52,150 bases of DNA from Bordetella parapertussis (GTDB lineage Bacteria; Pseudomonadota; Gammaproteobacteria; Burkholderiales; SG8-41): positions 1 to 52,150 of the forward strand of contig CAMDRT010000035.1 of NCBI GenBank assembly GCA_945906815.1, in the 5' to 3' direction. Position 1 is the first letter of the stretch. Each line of letters starts with the position of its first letter. Position numbers and translations under genes: made by a program. This document shows positions 23,497 through 33,000 of this stretch, piece by piece. The notes beneath the pieces were generated by a model, which searched no databases, was not told the DNA's origin, and saw only the letters and a program-made list of their open reading frames with translations.

Positions 23497-25962
23497 CTAC
23501 TTAAGTGATAGCAACAATTTTTGCGCTGCGGCTTTTTGTTCGGCATCGCCCTCGCGCTCGACCTCGTGCAGAATTTCCACCGCGCCTTCCTTATCGCCCA
23601 TTTCTTGATAGGCGCGCGCAAGATCAAATTTCTGTTGCACATCTTCCCATTGTGCATCCTTGGGTGCGCTGGCAACTGCTGCGGGTGCCGCTGCGGGTTT
23701 GGCGTCGTCAAGATTCAGATCTATACCGGAAAAATCAACCTTGAAATCCAGTCCGCCACTGTCCGCCTTGGCCGCCGGTGCTGCCACAGGCTGGGCACTC
23801 TGCGGTGCGGGTGCCGCCGGTACATCAATAGTAAATTCCAGCATGTTTGACGGGGCTGGCTGGACTGCCGGCGCCTCAGGCACACTGGCAGACGGAAATT
23901 CTATGTTGAAATCCAGCGGCGGCGCAGCATCGGGGATCACCGTTTTCGCGTGGTCGAGCGATATCTCCTCTGCCCTGTGCAGATCGACATCTACACCGCT
24001 ACCGCGCTCAATGTCAGTGTTAGTGGCACTGGCGAGCGGATCACCTTCAGTGCTGCCGCCACTCAGATCTAAATCAACATCGGGCGCCGATGACCTATGC
24101 GATGCCGCAAGATCGACCACCTCACCGGTGGACGGGTAGAGGCTATTCCCCGGATCCAGCGCGTAACCCATCACAGCCGCCCGGCCCCAGTTGGCACCGA
24201 CACCGGCAGTCAGCTCATGGAAACCACTGGCAACGGAATTAAAAGCATTTTTGTCGCCGCGCGTTGCATAAACTTCCAGCAGCTTGAGCGGAATGTCTTC
24301 ACGACGGGGTTGCTTGCCCATGGCCTCTTTAAGGATATCTTCGGCTTGCGCATCACGACCGTGATCGATATACACCTGCGCCTCGTCAATCGGATCAACC
24401 ACGTCAGAGACGTCGAAAACAGTCGCTGCGGGCGCAACAGTGCCGGCGTCCACGTTTCCGGTAAAGGGCTCCGCCCTTAATTTTGATGCCGCAGGTTCAG
24501 CATTGATATCCGCGTTTTTCTTGCGGCGGCGCAACGCCCACAAACCACCGACGCCAACCAGCAGCGCCGCAGCCCCGCCTCCGATTGGCACAATATTATC
24601 CATCACCGTATCCATAAGATCAGGTTCCGGTGGCGGTGGCGGTGGTGTGACAGCCTTTTTCTGGACGGAAGGTGCAGGGGGTGCTGTCGAGAGTGCGATT
24701 TTCGGCGGCGGATCCGACTTTGCAGCTTCCAGAGCTATGACTTTAGGCTTGGGAACTTCCGGCGTTGTGGCTTCGGGTTTGGGTGCCTCCGTCGCCTGCG
24801 CTGTGGCACCCACTGCTGTGCCGGGCACATCCGGCGTCGGCTTTTTGATTTCGCTGAGCTTGCGTAATTCCGTCAGAGTCTTTTCAAGCACGGCAACACG
24901 CTCTCGCAATTCAGTCAGCGTCTTGTCGCGCGCGGCGAGATCTTCCTCCAATGCGCGCACACGGTCAGCACCGGTTTTGCCGCCTTTGCCTTCAACTGCA
25001 GCAACCGTGTCACCCCCCTTGGACAGCACCACCACGTCCTTGGGGCCAGCCGCGGCCTTGTCTTGCACGCGCGCGGTGATCCTGCCCTTGGCGGCAGACG
25101 CCGCGTCTGGTGCAAGCTGCGCACCGTCGGCAACCTTCTGCCTATAGCTATTCCAGTCGCTGGCATGCACGCGCACCTCTAGTGCAGCGTCGCCTTGCGC
25201 GAGCGCCGCAAGTTGTTCACGCTCAGGCACATTCAGAATCCTGCCGGCACGCAAGCGATTGATGTTGTTGCCGTTAAACGCATCAGGATTGGCGCGAAAT
25301 AAGCCCATCAAAGTCTGTTCCAGCGAAATACCTTCGGACTTCACGCCGGATGCAATGGCGGAGAGCGTGTCACCTTGTTTCACCGTAATCTGTTTGGCGC
25401 TCGGCGCACGCGGGGTAGCAGGCGCGGGCTGTGCCGCAGGCGCGGGTTTAGGTGGGACGGGCGCTTCGACCGCTGCTGGCGGCGCCGGTGCGGCGGGCGC
25501 CTCAACTGCCGGCACGGTAACTGCTGGCACTGTCACCGCAGGCGCGGGCACTTCCATGCCCGGAGGATCAAGCAATGCGGAGTACTCGCGCACGACCTTG
25601 CCACCGGCCCATGAGAGTTCGATGAGCAGATCGAGAAAGGGCTCGGCCACAGGACGGAACGACGTCACCTTGATGAACGAAGCGCCGTTTGGCCGGCGCT
25701 CTACAGCCAAACGCAGCGCGTTTAACGCCGGATCGAAAGTCAGGTTTGCGGACTGATACGCTGCAGGAGTAGCCAGACTCGCCTTCAGCGTCGCAAGCTC
25801 TTCTTTCGACACATTGACAAGGTCAATTTCCGCCGAAAACGGCTGCCCCAATTGAGACAGCACATTGAGCCTGCCCAACCCAGCGGCATAGCCGACGCTC
25901 GCATACGGCATCGCTACTATTAACCCTGCGGCCACCCATTTTTTGAGTTTGGATTCCCCCAC
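23497..25962 (-). CDS. fimV: FimV-like pilus assembly/peptidoglycan-binding protein
   Basis: The predicted protein is about 821 aa from the GTG at 25962, which has AGGGG 8 nt upstream. The order is a signal sequence ending in GYAAGLG, the FimV N-terminal domain (LGRLNVLSQLGQPFSAEIDL), a Pro/Ala-rich linker, a LysM domain (ITVKQGDTLSAIASGV...NRLRAGRILNVP), a coiled coil (about residues 310-345), a transmembrane helix near residue 470 with the RRRKKN stop, a long acidic cytoplasmic region, and the conserved FimV C-terminal TPR-like domain (DLARAYQEMGDKEGAVEILHEV). In Pseudomonas FimV organises polar type IV pili and cAMP signalling. It is monocistronic, with its own terminator. Confidence 0.92.
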   Translation of the reverse strand: MGESKLKKWVAAGLIVAMPYASVGYAAGLGRLNVLSQLGQPFSAEIDLVNVSKEELATLKASLATPAAYQSANLTFDPALNALRLAVERRPNGASFIKVTSFRPVAEPFLDLLIELSWAGGKVVREYSALLDPPGMEVPAPAVTVPAVTVPAVEAPAAPAPPAAVEAPVPPKPAPAAQPAPATPRAPSAKQITVKQGDTLSAIASGVKSEGISLEQTLMGLFRANPDAFNGNNINRLRAGRILNVPEREQLAALAQGDAALEVRVHASDWNSYRQKVADGAQLAPDAASAAKGRITARVQDKAAAGPKDVVVLSKGGDTVAAVEGKGGKTGADRVRALEEDLAARDKTLTELRERVAVLEKTLTELRKLSEIKKPTPDVPGTAVGATAQATEAPKPEATTPEVPKPKVIALEAAKSDPPPKIALSTAPPAPSVQKKAVTPPPPPPEPDLMDTVMDNIVPIGGGAAALLVGVGGLWALRRRKKNADINAEPAASKLRAEPFTGNVDAGTVAPAATVFDVSDVVDPIDEAQVYIDHGRDAQAEDILKEAMGKQPRREDIPLKLLEVYATRGDKNAFNSVASGFHELTAGVGANWGRAAVMGYALDPGNSLYPSTGEVVDLAASHRSSAPDVDLDLSGGSTEGDPLASATNTDIERGSGVDVDLHRAEEISLDHAKTVIPDAAPPLDFNIEFPSASVPEAPAVQPAPSNMLEFTIDVPAAPAPQSAQPVAAPAAKADSGGLDFKVDFSGIDLNLDDAKPAAAPAAVASAPKDAQWEDVQQKFDLARAYQEMGDKEGAVEILHEVEREGDAEQKAAAQKLLLSLK

Positions 25963-26043
25963 AGCGCCACCCCTAGGAACGGAATATTTACAGAAATACC
26001 AATCTAACATCAAACACTTAGGGATTCAAGTTCATGTTAACGG

Positions 26044-27183
26044 TTAATTGTTACTCAAAACAATTCGTAGCATGCGCCGCAGCGGCTCCGCCGCGCCCCA
26101 CAGCAGTTGGTCGCCGACAGTAAACGCAGACAAGTATTCACCGCCCATCGCCAGCTTGCGCAGCCGCCCTACCGGTATATGCAAACGGCCCGTCACCGCC
26201 GCCGGGGTTAACTCGCGCTCAGTGACTTCGCGCTCGTTGGGCACCACGCGCACCCAGGGGTTAGCCGTGGCTATGATTTGGGTAATTTCGTCCAGTGGCA
26301 GGTCTTTCCTGAGTTTGATGGTAAGCGCCTGACTGTGGCAGCGCATGGCACCCACGCGCACGCACAAACTGTCGATGGGCGTCGCGGCTGTGCCGAACGC
26401 TGCGCCACGGCCAAGAATTTTATTGGTCTCGGCGCCGCCTTTCCATTCTTCGAGGGACACGCCGTTTTTCATGTCCGTGTCGATCCAGGGAATCAGATTA
26501 CCTGCCAGCGGCACACCGCGGAAATTATCCATCGGCAAACCGCCACTGCACTGCGTGGCGAGCACCTGGCGGTCTATGTCTAGTATCGACGACGCCGGAT
26601 CCGCCAGCAGATCAGCCACCGCGCCATGCACCAGCCCGAACTGCGTCAGCAACTCACGCATATGCGCAGCGCCACCGCCGGATGCCGCCTGATAAGTCAT
26701 GCAGGTCATCCACTCGACCAGATCGTGCTGGAACAAGCCATGCAGTCCCATCAGCATGCAGCTCACCGTGCAGTTGCCGCCGATATAGTTCTTGATACCC
26801 TTGCCCAGCGCGGCCTTGATCTCCGGCAGATTCACCGGATCAAGAACAATCACCGCGTCGTCATTCATGCGCAGGGTTCTCGCGGCGTCTATCCAATAAC
26901 CGGTCCAGCCCGCCGCGCGCAATTGCGGATAAATCTCGGTGCTGTAATCACCGCCCTGACAGGTAATCAAAATGTCCATTGCCTTTAACTCAGCAATGTT
27001 TTTTGCGTCTTTGACCCGCGCCGAAAGCTTGCCCGGCGCGCCCATTTCCGGTGCCTTGCCGCCTGCCTGTGAAGTCGAGAAAAAAGTGGCATCGATCACA
27101 TCAAAATCATGCTCCTCGCGCATGCGCTGCACGAGCACCGAGCCCACCATTCCGCGCCAGCCTATCAGCCCAACCTTGGTCAT
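26044..27183 (-). CDS. asd: Aspartate-semialdehyde dehydrogenase
   Basis: The predicted protein is 379 aa, the length of the gamma/beta-proteobacterial class. It reduces aspartyl phosphate with NADPH towards lysine, threonine and methionine. The N-terminal [18 protein letters not shown] binds NADP. The catalytic Cys is in [10 protein letters not shown] near residue 135. The substrate-binding region [18 protein letters not shown] follows. It lies between leuB and fimV, the order seen in many betaproteobacteria. Confidence 0.97.
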   Translation of the reverse strand: MTKVGLIGWRGMVGSVLVQRMREEHDFDVIDATFFSTSQAGGKAPEMGAPGKLSARVKDAKNIAELKAMDILITCQGGDYSTEIYPQLRAAGWTGYWIDAARTLRMNDDAVIVLDPVNLPEIKAALGKGIKNYIGGNCTVSCMLMGLHGLFQHDLVEWMTCMTYQAASGGGAAHMRELLTQFGLVHGAVADLLADPASSILDIDRQVLATQCSGGLPMDNFRGVPLAGNLIPWIDTDMKNGVSLEEWKGGAETNKILGRGAAFGTAATPIDSLCVRVGAMRCHSQALTIKLRKDLPLDEITQIIATANPWVRVVPNEREVTERELTPAAVTGRLHIPVGRLRKLAMGGEYLSAFTVGDQLLWGAAEPLRRMLRIVLSNN

Positions 27184-27235
27184 AACATCTCAATAAAAAC
27201 AATAAGTTACATAAACTTCTTGCGTACAGCCCAGC

Positions 27236-28300
27236 TCACAGTGCCGCCACCACCGCATCACCCATCTCCTGCGTGCCCACTTTGCGGGTGCCAGCCTCAT
27301 AAATATCGGCAGTGCGCAGCCCCTGCGCCAGCGCGGATTTCACCGCGGCTTCGATACGATAGGCCCACTCTTCCTGGTTAAACGTGTATCGCAGCATCAT
27401 GGCTGACGACAAAATCGTCGCCAACGGATTGGCGATGCCTTTGCCCGCGATATCCGGTGCTGAGCCATGGCTGGGCTCATACAAACCTTTGCTGCTGGCG
27501 TCGAGAGACGCCGACGGCAACATGCCGATGGAGCCGGTCAGCATCGACGCCTCATCCGACAAAATATCGCCGAACATATTGCCGGTGACGATGACGTCGA
27601 ACTGTTTCGGATTTCTCACCAGTTGCATGGCAGCGTTGTCCACGTACAGGTGCGACAGCAGCACTTGCGGATATTTTTTCGCTACATCAGTGACGATTTC
27701 GCGCCAAAAGCGGCTGGTCTCCAGCACATTTTCCTTGTCCACCGAGCACAGTTTTTTGCCGCGCTTCATGGCGGTCTGAAAACCAATTTCGGTAATCCGG
27801 CGAATCTCGGGCTCCGAATACAGCATGGTGTCGTAGCCTTCGCGCTCGCCGCGCGCGTTGTCGCGGCGTCCACGCGGCTCGCCGAAATAAATATCGCCGG
27901 TGAGTTCGCGAATAATCATGATATCAAGTCCCGACACCACCTCGGGTTTCAGCGATGAAGCACCGACGAGTTCGGGGTACATGATCGCCGGGCGCAGATT
28001 CGCAAACAGACCCAGCGCCTTGCGGATGCGCAAAATGCCCTGCTCCGGACGCTGCGCACGGGGCAGCGCGTCGTACTTCGGCCCGCCCACCGCGCCGCAC
28101 AGCACGGCATCCGCTTGCTGCGCGAGCCGCAGCGATGCTTCAGGTAGCGGGTCACCCGATGCATCAAACCCAGCGCCGCCAAACGGCGCTTCTTCCATCT
28201 CAAGTTTCAGACCATCCTGCGCCAGTGCACGCAAAACCCTGGTGGCCTGCGCAACGATTTCCGGGCCGATGCCGTCGCCGGCTAATACTGCGATTTTCAT
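27236..28300 (-). CDS. leuB: 3-isopropylmalate dehydrogenase
   Basis: The predicted protein is 354 aa. It oxidatively decarboxylates 3-isopropylmalate with NAD in leucine synthesis. The N-terminal [11 protein letters not shown], the [13 protein letters not shown] loop near residue 133, the substrate/metal region [25 protein letters not shown] (near residue 222) and [14 protein letters not shown] are all intact. It lies between leuD and asd. The 109-bp gap to leuD holds a repeat hairpin. Confidence 0.97.
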   Translation of the reverse strand: MKIAVLAGDGIGPEIVAQATRVLRALAQDGLKLEMEEAPFGGAGFDASGDPLPEASLRLAQQADAVLCGAVGGPKYDALPRAQRPEQGILRIRKALGLFANLRPAIMYPELVGASSLKPEVVSGLDIMIIRELTGDIYFGEPRGRRDNARGEREGYDTMLYSEPEIRRITEIGFQTAMKRGKKLCSVDKENVLETSRFWREIVTDVAKKYPQVLLSHLYVDNAAMQLVRNPKQFDVIVTGNMFGDILSDEASMLTGSIGMLPSASLDASSKGLYEPSHGSAPDIAGKGIANPLATILSSAMMLRYTFNQEEWAYRIEAAVKSALAQGLRTADIYEAGTRKVGTQEMGDAVVAAL

Positions 28301-28316
28301 GATGAATCCGTATGAA

Positions 28317-28402
28317 GTGAACGGATGAACAAGTGAACGAGTGAACGGGTAACCCCAGCGCGGCTGTTACTCGTTCACTCGTTCACCCGTTCACTGGTTC
28401 AC
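28317..28402. repeat. Tandem-unit hairpin between leuD and leuB
   Basis: Two 37-nt arms (28317-28353 and 28366-28402) are complementary at 31 of 37 positions around a 12-nt loop. Each arm is four 8-nt units of the form GTGAACGR followed by GTAAC (or the complement). It is the clearest member of the family in this window. Confidence 0.9.
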
Positions 28403-28409
28403 GAAGTTA

Positions 28410-29045
28410 TTAAAACAGCCAGGGCTGCGCCACCTTATGCTGCACCTCAAACGCGCGTATCTTGTCCGCATGTTCCAGCGTGAGCCCGATATCATCCAGC
28501 CCGTTCATGATGCAGTGCTTGCGAAACGGATCGATATCGAATTTGAAGCTGTCGCCGGTGGGCGTGTTCACGGTTTGCTGCTCCAGATCAACCGCCAGCC
28601 GATAGCCCTCGGTCGCGGCGGTCTCCTGGAACAACTGATCAATAATTTTCGCCTCAAACTTGATCAACAGCAGACCGTTCTTCAATGAGTTATTGAAAAA
28701 GATATCCGCAAAACTGGGCGCGATCACCGCCTGAAAACCAAACTGCTGCAACGCCCACGGCGCGTGTTCGCGCGAGGAGCCGCAACCGAAATTTTCGCGC
28801 GCGAGCAGCACCGTGGCGCCTGCAAAACGCTTTTGGTTCAACACAAAATCCGGATTAAGCGGACGCTTGGAATCATCCTTGCCCGGCTCACCACGATCCA
28901 GGTACCGCCATTCGTCGAAAGCATTGGGACCAAAGCCGGTGCGCTGGATCGATTTCAGAAACTGCTTAGGGATGATGGCGTCGGTATCGACATTGGCGCG
29001 ATCCAGGGGCGCCACCAGCCCTTCTTTGCGGAGGAATTTTTCCAT
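28410..29045 (-). CDS. leuD: 3-isopropylmalate dehydratase small subunit
   Basis: The predicted protein is 211 aa. It forms the swivelling domain of isopropylmalate isomerase with LeuC. The N-terminal [19 protein letters not shown] and the hallmark [20 protein letters not shown] near residue 75 are clear. The ATG follows the stop of the entericidin-like gene by a single base, so translation is probably coupled. Confidence 0.97.
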   Translation of the reverse strand: MEKFLRKEGLVAPLDRANVDTDAIIPKQFLKSIQRTGFGPNAFDEWRYLDRGEPGKDDSKRPLNPDFVLNQKRFAGATVLLARENFGCGSSREHAPWALQQFGFQAVIAPSFADIFFNNSLKNGLLLIKFEAKIIDQLFQETAATEGYRLAVDLEQQTVNTPTGDSFKFDIDPFRKHCIMNGLDDIGLTLEHADKIRAFEVQHKVAQPWLF

Positions 29046-29046
29046 G

Positions 29047-29175
29047 TTATCTATCGGACTTTTTCTGAATCGCCGTGCCCGCTTTTTCCATATCCTGGCC
29101 GAAGCCGCGCAGGGTATTACAGCCGGCCAACACCACTACCGATAACGCCATGAGCATCATCACCGTTGTTTTCAT
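29047..29175 (-). CDS. Entericidin A/B-type small lipoprotein
   Basis: The predicted protein is 42 aa. It starts [10 protein letters not shown], continues with a hydrophobic stretch, and has the lipobox LAGC with Cys19 as the lipidation site. The mature part [14 protein letters not shown] is the entericidin signature. Enterobacterial EcnA/EcnB form an antidote/toxin lipoprotein pair; single copies in betaproteobacteria are uncharacterised. It lies inside the leuC-leuD operon, 12 bp after leuC and 1 bp before leuD, a position I recall from other betaproteobacteria. The ribosome binding site is GGAGACG upstream of the ATG. Confidence 0.9.
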   Translation of the reverse strand: MKTTVMMLMALSVVVLAGCNTLRGFGQDMEKAGTAIQKKSDR

Positions 29176-29187
29176 GTTCGTCTCCTG

Positions 29188-30603
29188 TTACTTAAAAGTG
29201 CGCACATCGACGAAATGGCCGGCAATCGCCGCCGCCGCCGCCATCGCCGGACTCACCAGATGCGTTCTGCCGCCAGTACCCTGGCGGCCTTCAAAATTGC
29301 GATTCGAGGTTGAAGCGCAACGCTCACCCGGCGACAACTGATCCTCGTTCATGCCCAGGCACATCGAGCAACCCGGCTCCCGCCACTCGAAGCCCGCCGC
29401 GATCAGAATTTTGTCCAGCCCTTCCTGTTCCGCCTGTGCTTTCACCAGACCGGACCCCGGCACCACCATCGCGAGCTTTACGTTTGCCGCGACTTTTTTG
29501 CCGCTGACCACTTGCGCGGCGGCGCGTATGTCCTCGATACGCGAATTGGTGCAGGCGCCGATAAACACCTTGTCGATGCTGATCTCAGTGATCGGCGTGT
29601 TCGGCTCAAGATTCATGTATTTGAGCGCACGCTCCATCCACTCGCGCAGCACCATATCGGTTTCCTGCGCGGGGTCGGGCACGCACCCGCCCACGGTGGT
29701 GACCATCTGCGGGTTGGTGCCCCAGGTGACTTGAGGCTGAATTTCGGCAGCGTCCATCGTCACTACGGTATCGTAATGCGCGCCGTCGTCGCTGTGCATG
29801 GTGCGCCAGTAATCAACCGCTAGCTCCCACTGCGCGCCGGTGGGCGAGAACATGCGGCCTTTCACATAATCAATAGTCTTCTGGTCGCAGGCCACCATAC
29901 CGGTGCGTGCGCCGGCTTCGATCGCCAGATTGCACAAGGTCATGCGGCCTTCCATGGTCAAGTCGCGTATCGCGCTGCCGGTGAACTCAATCGCGTGTCC
30001 GGTACCGCCGGCGGTACCGATGTGGCCGATGATCGCCAGGGCAATATCCTTGGCCGTCACGCCCACGCCCAGTTTGCCTTCGACAGCGATTTTCATGTTC
30101 TTGTATTTCTGCATCACCATGCATTGCGTGGCAAGCACATGCTCGACTTCGCTGGTGCCGATGCCGAACGCCAGCGCGCCGAATGCGCCATGCGTGCTGG
30201 TATGCGAATCGCCGCACACCACGGTCATGCCCGGCAGGGTAGCGCCGTTTTCCGGACCAATGACATGCACAATCCCCTGGCGCTTGTCCAAAAACGGAAA
30301 ATAAACTTTGGCGCCGAACTCCTTGATGTTTTTATCCAGCGTTTCGATCTGCAGGCGCGACACTTGATCTTCAATGCCTGCAAGACCTTTATCCCAATTG
30401 CGCGTCGGTGTGTTGTGATCGGCCGTCGCCACCACCGTATCCACGCGCCATTGCGCACGCTTGGCCAACTTCAGCCCCTCGTAGGCCTGCGGACTAGTGA
30501 CTTCATGCACCAGATGGCGGTCGATATAAAGCAGCGCGGTGCCGTCTTGTTCGACATGCACAACGTGGGTGTCCCACAGTTTGTCGTATAGGGTTTTTGC
30601 CAT
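29188..30603 (-). CDS. leuC: 3-isopropylmalate dehydratase large subunit
   Basis: The predicted protein is 471 aa from [11 protein letters not shown] at 30603. This aconitase-family 4Fe-4S enzyme isomerises 2- to 3-isopropylmalate. The cluster ligands are in [14 protein letters not shown] near residue 350 and CSMCLGMN near residue 410. [26 protein letters not shown] near residue 130 is characteristic. It is the first gene of the leu unit. An upstream in-frame start at 30636 would lack the normal [10 protein letters not shown]-terminus and is rejected. Confidence 0.97.
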   Translation of the reverse strand: MAKTLYDKLWDTHVVHVEQDGTALLYIDRHLVHEVTSPQAYEGLKLAKRAQWRVDTVVATADHNTPTRNWDKGLAGIEDQVSRLQIETLDKNIKEFGAKVYFPFLDKRQGIVHVIGPENGATLPGMTVVCGDSHTSTHGAFGALAFGIGTSEVEHVLATQCMVMQKYKNMKIAVEGKLGVGVTAKDIALAIIGHIGTAGGTGHAIEFTGSAIRDLTMEGRMTLCNLAIEAGARTGMVACDQKTIDYVKGRMFSPTGAQWELAVDYWRTMHSDDGAHYDTVVTMDAAEIQPQVTWGTNPQMVTTVGGCVPDPAQETDMVLREWMERALKYMNLEPNTPITEISIDKVFIGACTNSRIEDIRAAAQVVSGKKVAANVKLAMVVPGSGLVKAQAEQEGLDKILIAAGFEWREPGCSMCLGMNEDQLSPGERCASTSNRNFEGRQGTGGRTHLVSPAMAAAAAIAGHFVDVRTFK

Positions 30604-30675
30604 AATCCGTTGGGGTTGAATATTCAGTGGGCGCAACTGGGCGTAAAACTGCGCGTAAGCTGCTGTTAATACGTG

Positions 30676-30681
30676 ATTATC
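30676..30681 (-). promoter_or_regulatory. Possible -10 box of the leu operon
   Basis: On the minus strand GATAAT, preceded by TGTGA, lies 73 bp upstream of the leuC ATG. A TGTTCA hexamer with a 16-bp spacer could be the -35. A 5-bp inverted repeat (GCGCC/GGCGC at 30691-30708) lies in the spacer/-35 area. The match is weak. Confidence 0.3.
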
Positions 30682-30729
30682 TCACAGCCTGCGCCAGTGA
30701 ACAGGCGCTGCGCATCCGCTTACGTCCGG

Positions 30730-31875
30730 TTAGGTGTCGTGCAAGCGCAATTTCCACCACAAAATCAGCAACCCGGCGAGCGCAGCTACCGACGACAGGG
30801 TAAATGTCCACGACGGCCCCAGCGCCGTCCACGCGTGGCCGCTGGCGAATCCGCCCAGCGCCCCACCCACCCCAAACGCAAAACTGCCATACACCGCTTG
30901 CCCGCGCGCCTGATGGCGGCCGCGAAACACCTGGTGTATCACACCTATCGCTGCTGCGTGAAACGAGCCGAACGTCGCCGCGTGCAACGTCTGCGCCGCG
31001 ACCAGCGCCACAAAATTATCGATGCACCAGCCGATCAGCAAAAAGCGCAGCACCGCACACGCAAAACTTGCCAGCAGAATCTGCCGCAGCGTAAATGCGC
31101 GATACAAATGCGGCATCCACACAAAAATACCAATCTCGCACATCACCCCCAGCGCCCACAGCCAGCCCGCCATCGACTTGCTGTAGCCATGATCCACCAG
31201 ATAAATGGTGTAGAAGGTGTAATACGGCCCGTGCGCCGCCGCCATCAGCGCGGCAGCCACCACCAGTGCCATCACTTCCGGGCGCCTGAGGATGTCCCAG
31301 ATCGGCTGCGTGTCGGAGGCATGCGGCGGCGTTTTCACCTCCGGCGTCAACCAGCAACACGCCAGCATGCACAGCATCAATAGCAGCACAATGGACAACA
31401 CCGCGCGCGCCGGCCAGCTATCGAGCGCATAACCCACACCGATCACCGCGACGATAAAGCCGATCGAACCCCACACGCGGATACGCCCATAACGCGCAGT
31501 TTCATCACCCAGATGCGTGAGCGTCGTCGCCTCGAGCAGGGGCAGTGCCGCACTCCAGAAAAACATCACCGCCAGCAGCACCACGAACAACCACATAAAA
31601 TTGGCGCTGGCGTACGCGCCCAGCCACGCTAGGGTACCGGCGACGCCCGCCAGCCGCGCAATACGCAAGCCGCTGGTGCCGCGGTCCGCCAGCCAGCCCC
31701 ACAAATGCGGCGCCACAATGCGTGTGAGTTGCGGCAGCGACATCAACACCCCGATCTCCACCGCGCTCATGCCCACCGCGTCCAGATACAAGGTAAAAAA
31801 CGGCGCAAACGCACCGAGGTAGGCAAAGTAGAAAAAATAAAAACCGGCGAGACGCCGGTACGGCAATGCGCGCAT
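30730..31875 (-). CDS. MFS transporter, HcaT/LacY-like group
   Basis: The predicted protein is 381 aa with about 12 hydrophobic helices. The N-terminal LAGFYFFYFAYLGAFAPFFTLYL and VGMSAVEIGVLMSLPQLTRIVAPHLWGWLADR block are typical of the MFS_1_like group (phenylpropionate and nucleoside permeases). The A-loop motif is GWLADRG near residue 60. The substrate is unknown. The upstream region (31876-31991) is AT-rich with a TATAAT-like sequence near 31922-31928 and probably holds its promoter. Confidence 0.85.
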   Translation of the reverse strand: MRALPYRRLAGFYFFYFAYLGAFAPFFTLYLDAVGMSAVEIGVLMSLPQLTRIVAPHLWGWLADRGTSGLRIARLAGVAGTLAWLGAYASANFMWLFVVLLAVMFFWSAALPLLEATTLTHLGDETARYGRIRVWGSIGFIVAVIGVGYALDSWPARAVLSIVLLLMLCMLACCWLTPEVKTPPHASDTQPIWDILRRPEVMALVVAAALMAAAHGPYYTFYTIYLVDHGYSKSMAGWLWALGVMCEIGIFVWMPHLYRAFTLRQILLASFACAVLRFLLIGWCIDNFVALVAAQTLHAATFGSFHAAAIGVIHQVFRGRHQARGQAVYGSFAFGVGGALGGFASGHAWTALGPSWTFTLSSVAALAGLLILWWKLRLHDT

Positions 31876-31991
31876 GGGGTGCAGATCTACTACCAGAATA
31901 TTATTTAATTAAAACAAATACTTATAATGCCTAACCCAGCATATACCGAGACGTCGTTGGAGCGCCCGTCGCGGCTATTCAAGCACACTAT

Positions 31992-32987
31992 TCAAGCACC
32001 GCGGGCGGCCTTGATCGCCTGCGCGATTTCATACACCGCCATCGCGTAGTTGGTGCTGCGGTTATAGCGTGTGATGACGTAAAAGTTCTTAAAACCAAAC
32101 CAGTACTGCATACCGCTGTCGGTGTCCAACGGCAACAGCGCGGCCAGCGTATCGTCATCGACCGGCGTGGCGGGCTCGATGCCGAGCCTGCGAAACTCAC
32201 TGATTTTTGTTTTGGGCGTGATGTCATCGATTAAATCGGTGTCGGGGGTTGCGCTTACGCGCGCCGGCACGACGATCGCTGCACCCGGCTGCCATTGATG
32301 CAGCTTGTAATAGTTGGCCACGCTACCGATGACATCCGCTACGCTGCGCCACAGGTCGCGTTTGCCGTCGCCGTCAAAATCAACCGCGTATTTCCGGTAG
32401 CTGCTGGGCATGAATTGCGGCATGCCCATGGCACCGGCGTACGAGCCGCGCAGCCCTGCCAAATCGAGCGACGCCTCGTTGCCCATCAACACAAATTGCT
32501 CGAGCTCATCACGAAAAAATTCAGCGCGCTTGGGGTAATCAAACGCCAGCGTCGCCAGCGCATCCAGAGTTCTGAAGTTTCCGCTGTAACCGCCGTAGCG
32601 CGTTTCAATGCCGATGGTGGCGCAGATGATTTCTTCGGGCACGCCATAATCGCGGCTGGCGCGCGCAAGAATTGCGGCATGCTGCTGCCAGAATTTCACA
32701 CCGCCATTGATGCGCGCGGCGTCGACATGGCCTTTGCGAAACGCGTGCCACGGCAACGCGGTCGACGGCGCGTTCATCGCGCGTATGATCGACGGCTGCG
32801 GTTTGATCTGGGCAAACAAGCGGCGCAGCGCGGCGATGTCAAGACCATGCTTGGCAGCGATGTCGTTGATGAAGGTTTCGTATTCGTTGCGTAAGCCCGG
32901 CTGCGCACGTGCCGCCGCTGCCATCGCCGCCAGCGGTGCCGCGGACGCGAGCGCGAGCCCGCACAACAACGCCCGTCTAACCCTCAA
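31992..32987 (-). CDS. mltB: Lytic murein transglycosylase B
   Basis: The predicted protein is about 331 aa. It cleaves peptidoglycan glycosidic bonds to leave 1,6-anhydromuramic ends. The catalytic Glu is in the ATIGIETRYGGYSG motif. GSYAGAMGMPQFMPSSYRKYAVDFDGDGKRDLW is the family hallmark. I chose a TTG at 32987 because it has AAGGG nearby (overlapping the mlaF stop) and yields a clean signal peptide (VRRALLCGLALASAAP, then Ala-rich). Longer starts up to 33074 would overlap mlaF by 74 bp. No lipobox is seen, so the protein is probably soluble periplasmic. An 11-bp direct repeat (TGCTTGAATAG, minus strand) spans the stop. Confidence 0.9.
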   Translation of the reverse strand: MRVRRALLCGLALASAAPLAAMAAAARAQPGLRNEYETFINDIAAKHGLDIAALRRLFAQIKPQPSIIRAMNAPSTALPWHAFRKGHVDAARINGGVKFWQQHAAILARASRDYGVPEEIICATIGIETRYGGYSGNFRTLDALATLAFDYPKRAEFFRDELEQFVLMGNEASLDLAGLRGSYAGAMGMPQFMPSSYRKYAVDFDGDGKRDLWRSVADVIGSVANYYKLHQWQPGAAIVVPARVSATPDTDLIDDITPKTKISEFRRLGIEPATPVDDDTLAALLPLDTDSGMQYWFGFKNFYVITRYNRSTNYAMAVYEIAQAIKAARGA

Positions 32988-33000
32988 CGCGCAGAGGCCC

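Noticed and set aside
24440..25147. Long plus-strand frames opposite fimV
   Set aside because: Gly/Ser/Ala-rich shadows produced by the Pro/Ala-rich FimV linker; no family features.
9597..28402. CRISPR array
   Set aside because: The short tandem units (7-10 nt) have no spacers of constant length and occur as inverted pairs; no cas genes are present.
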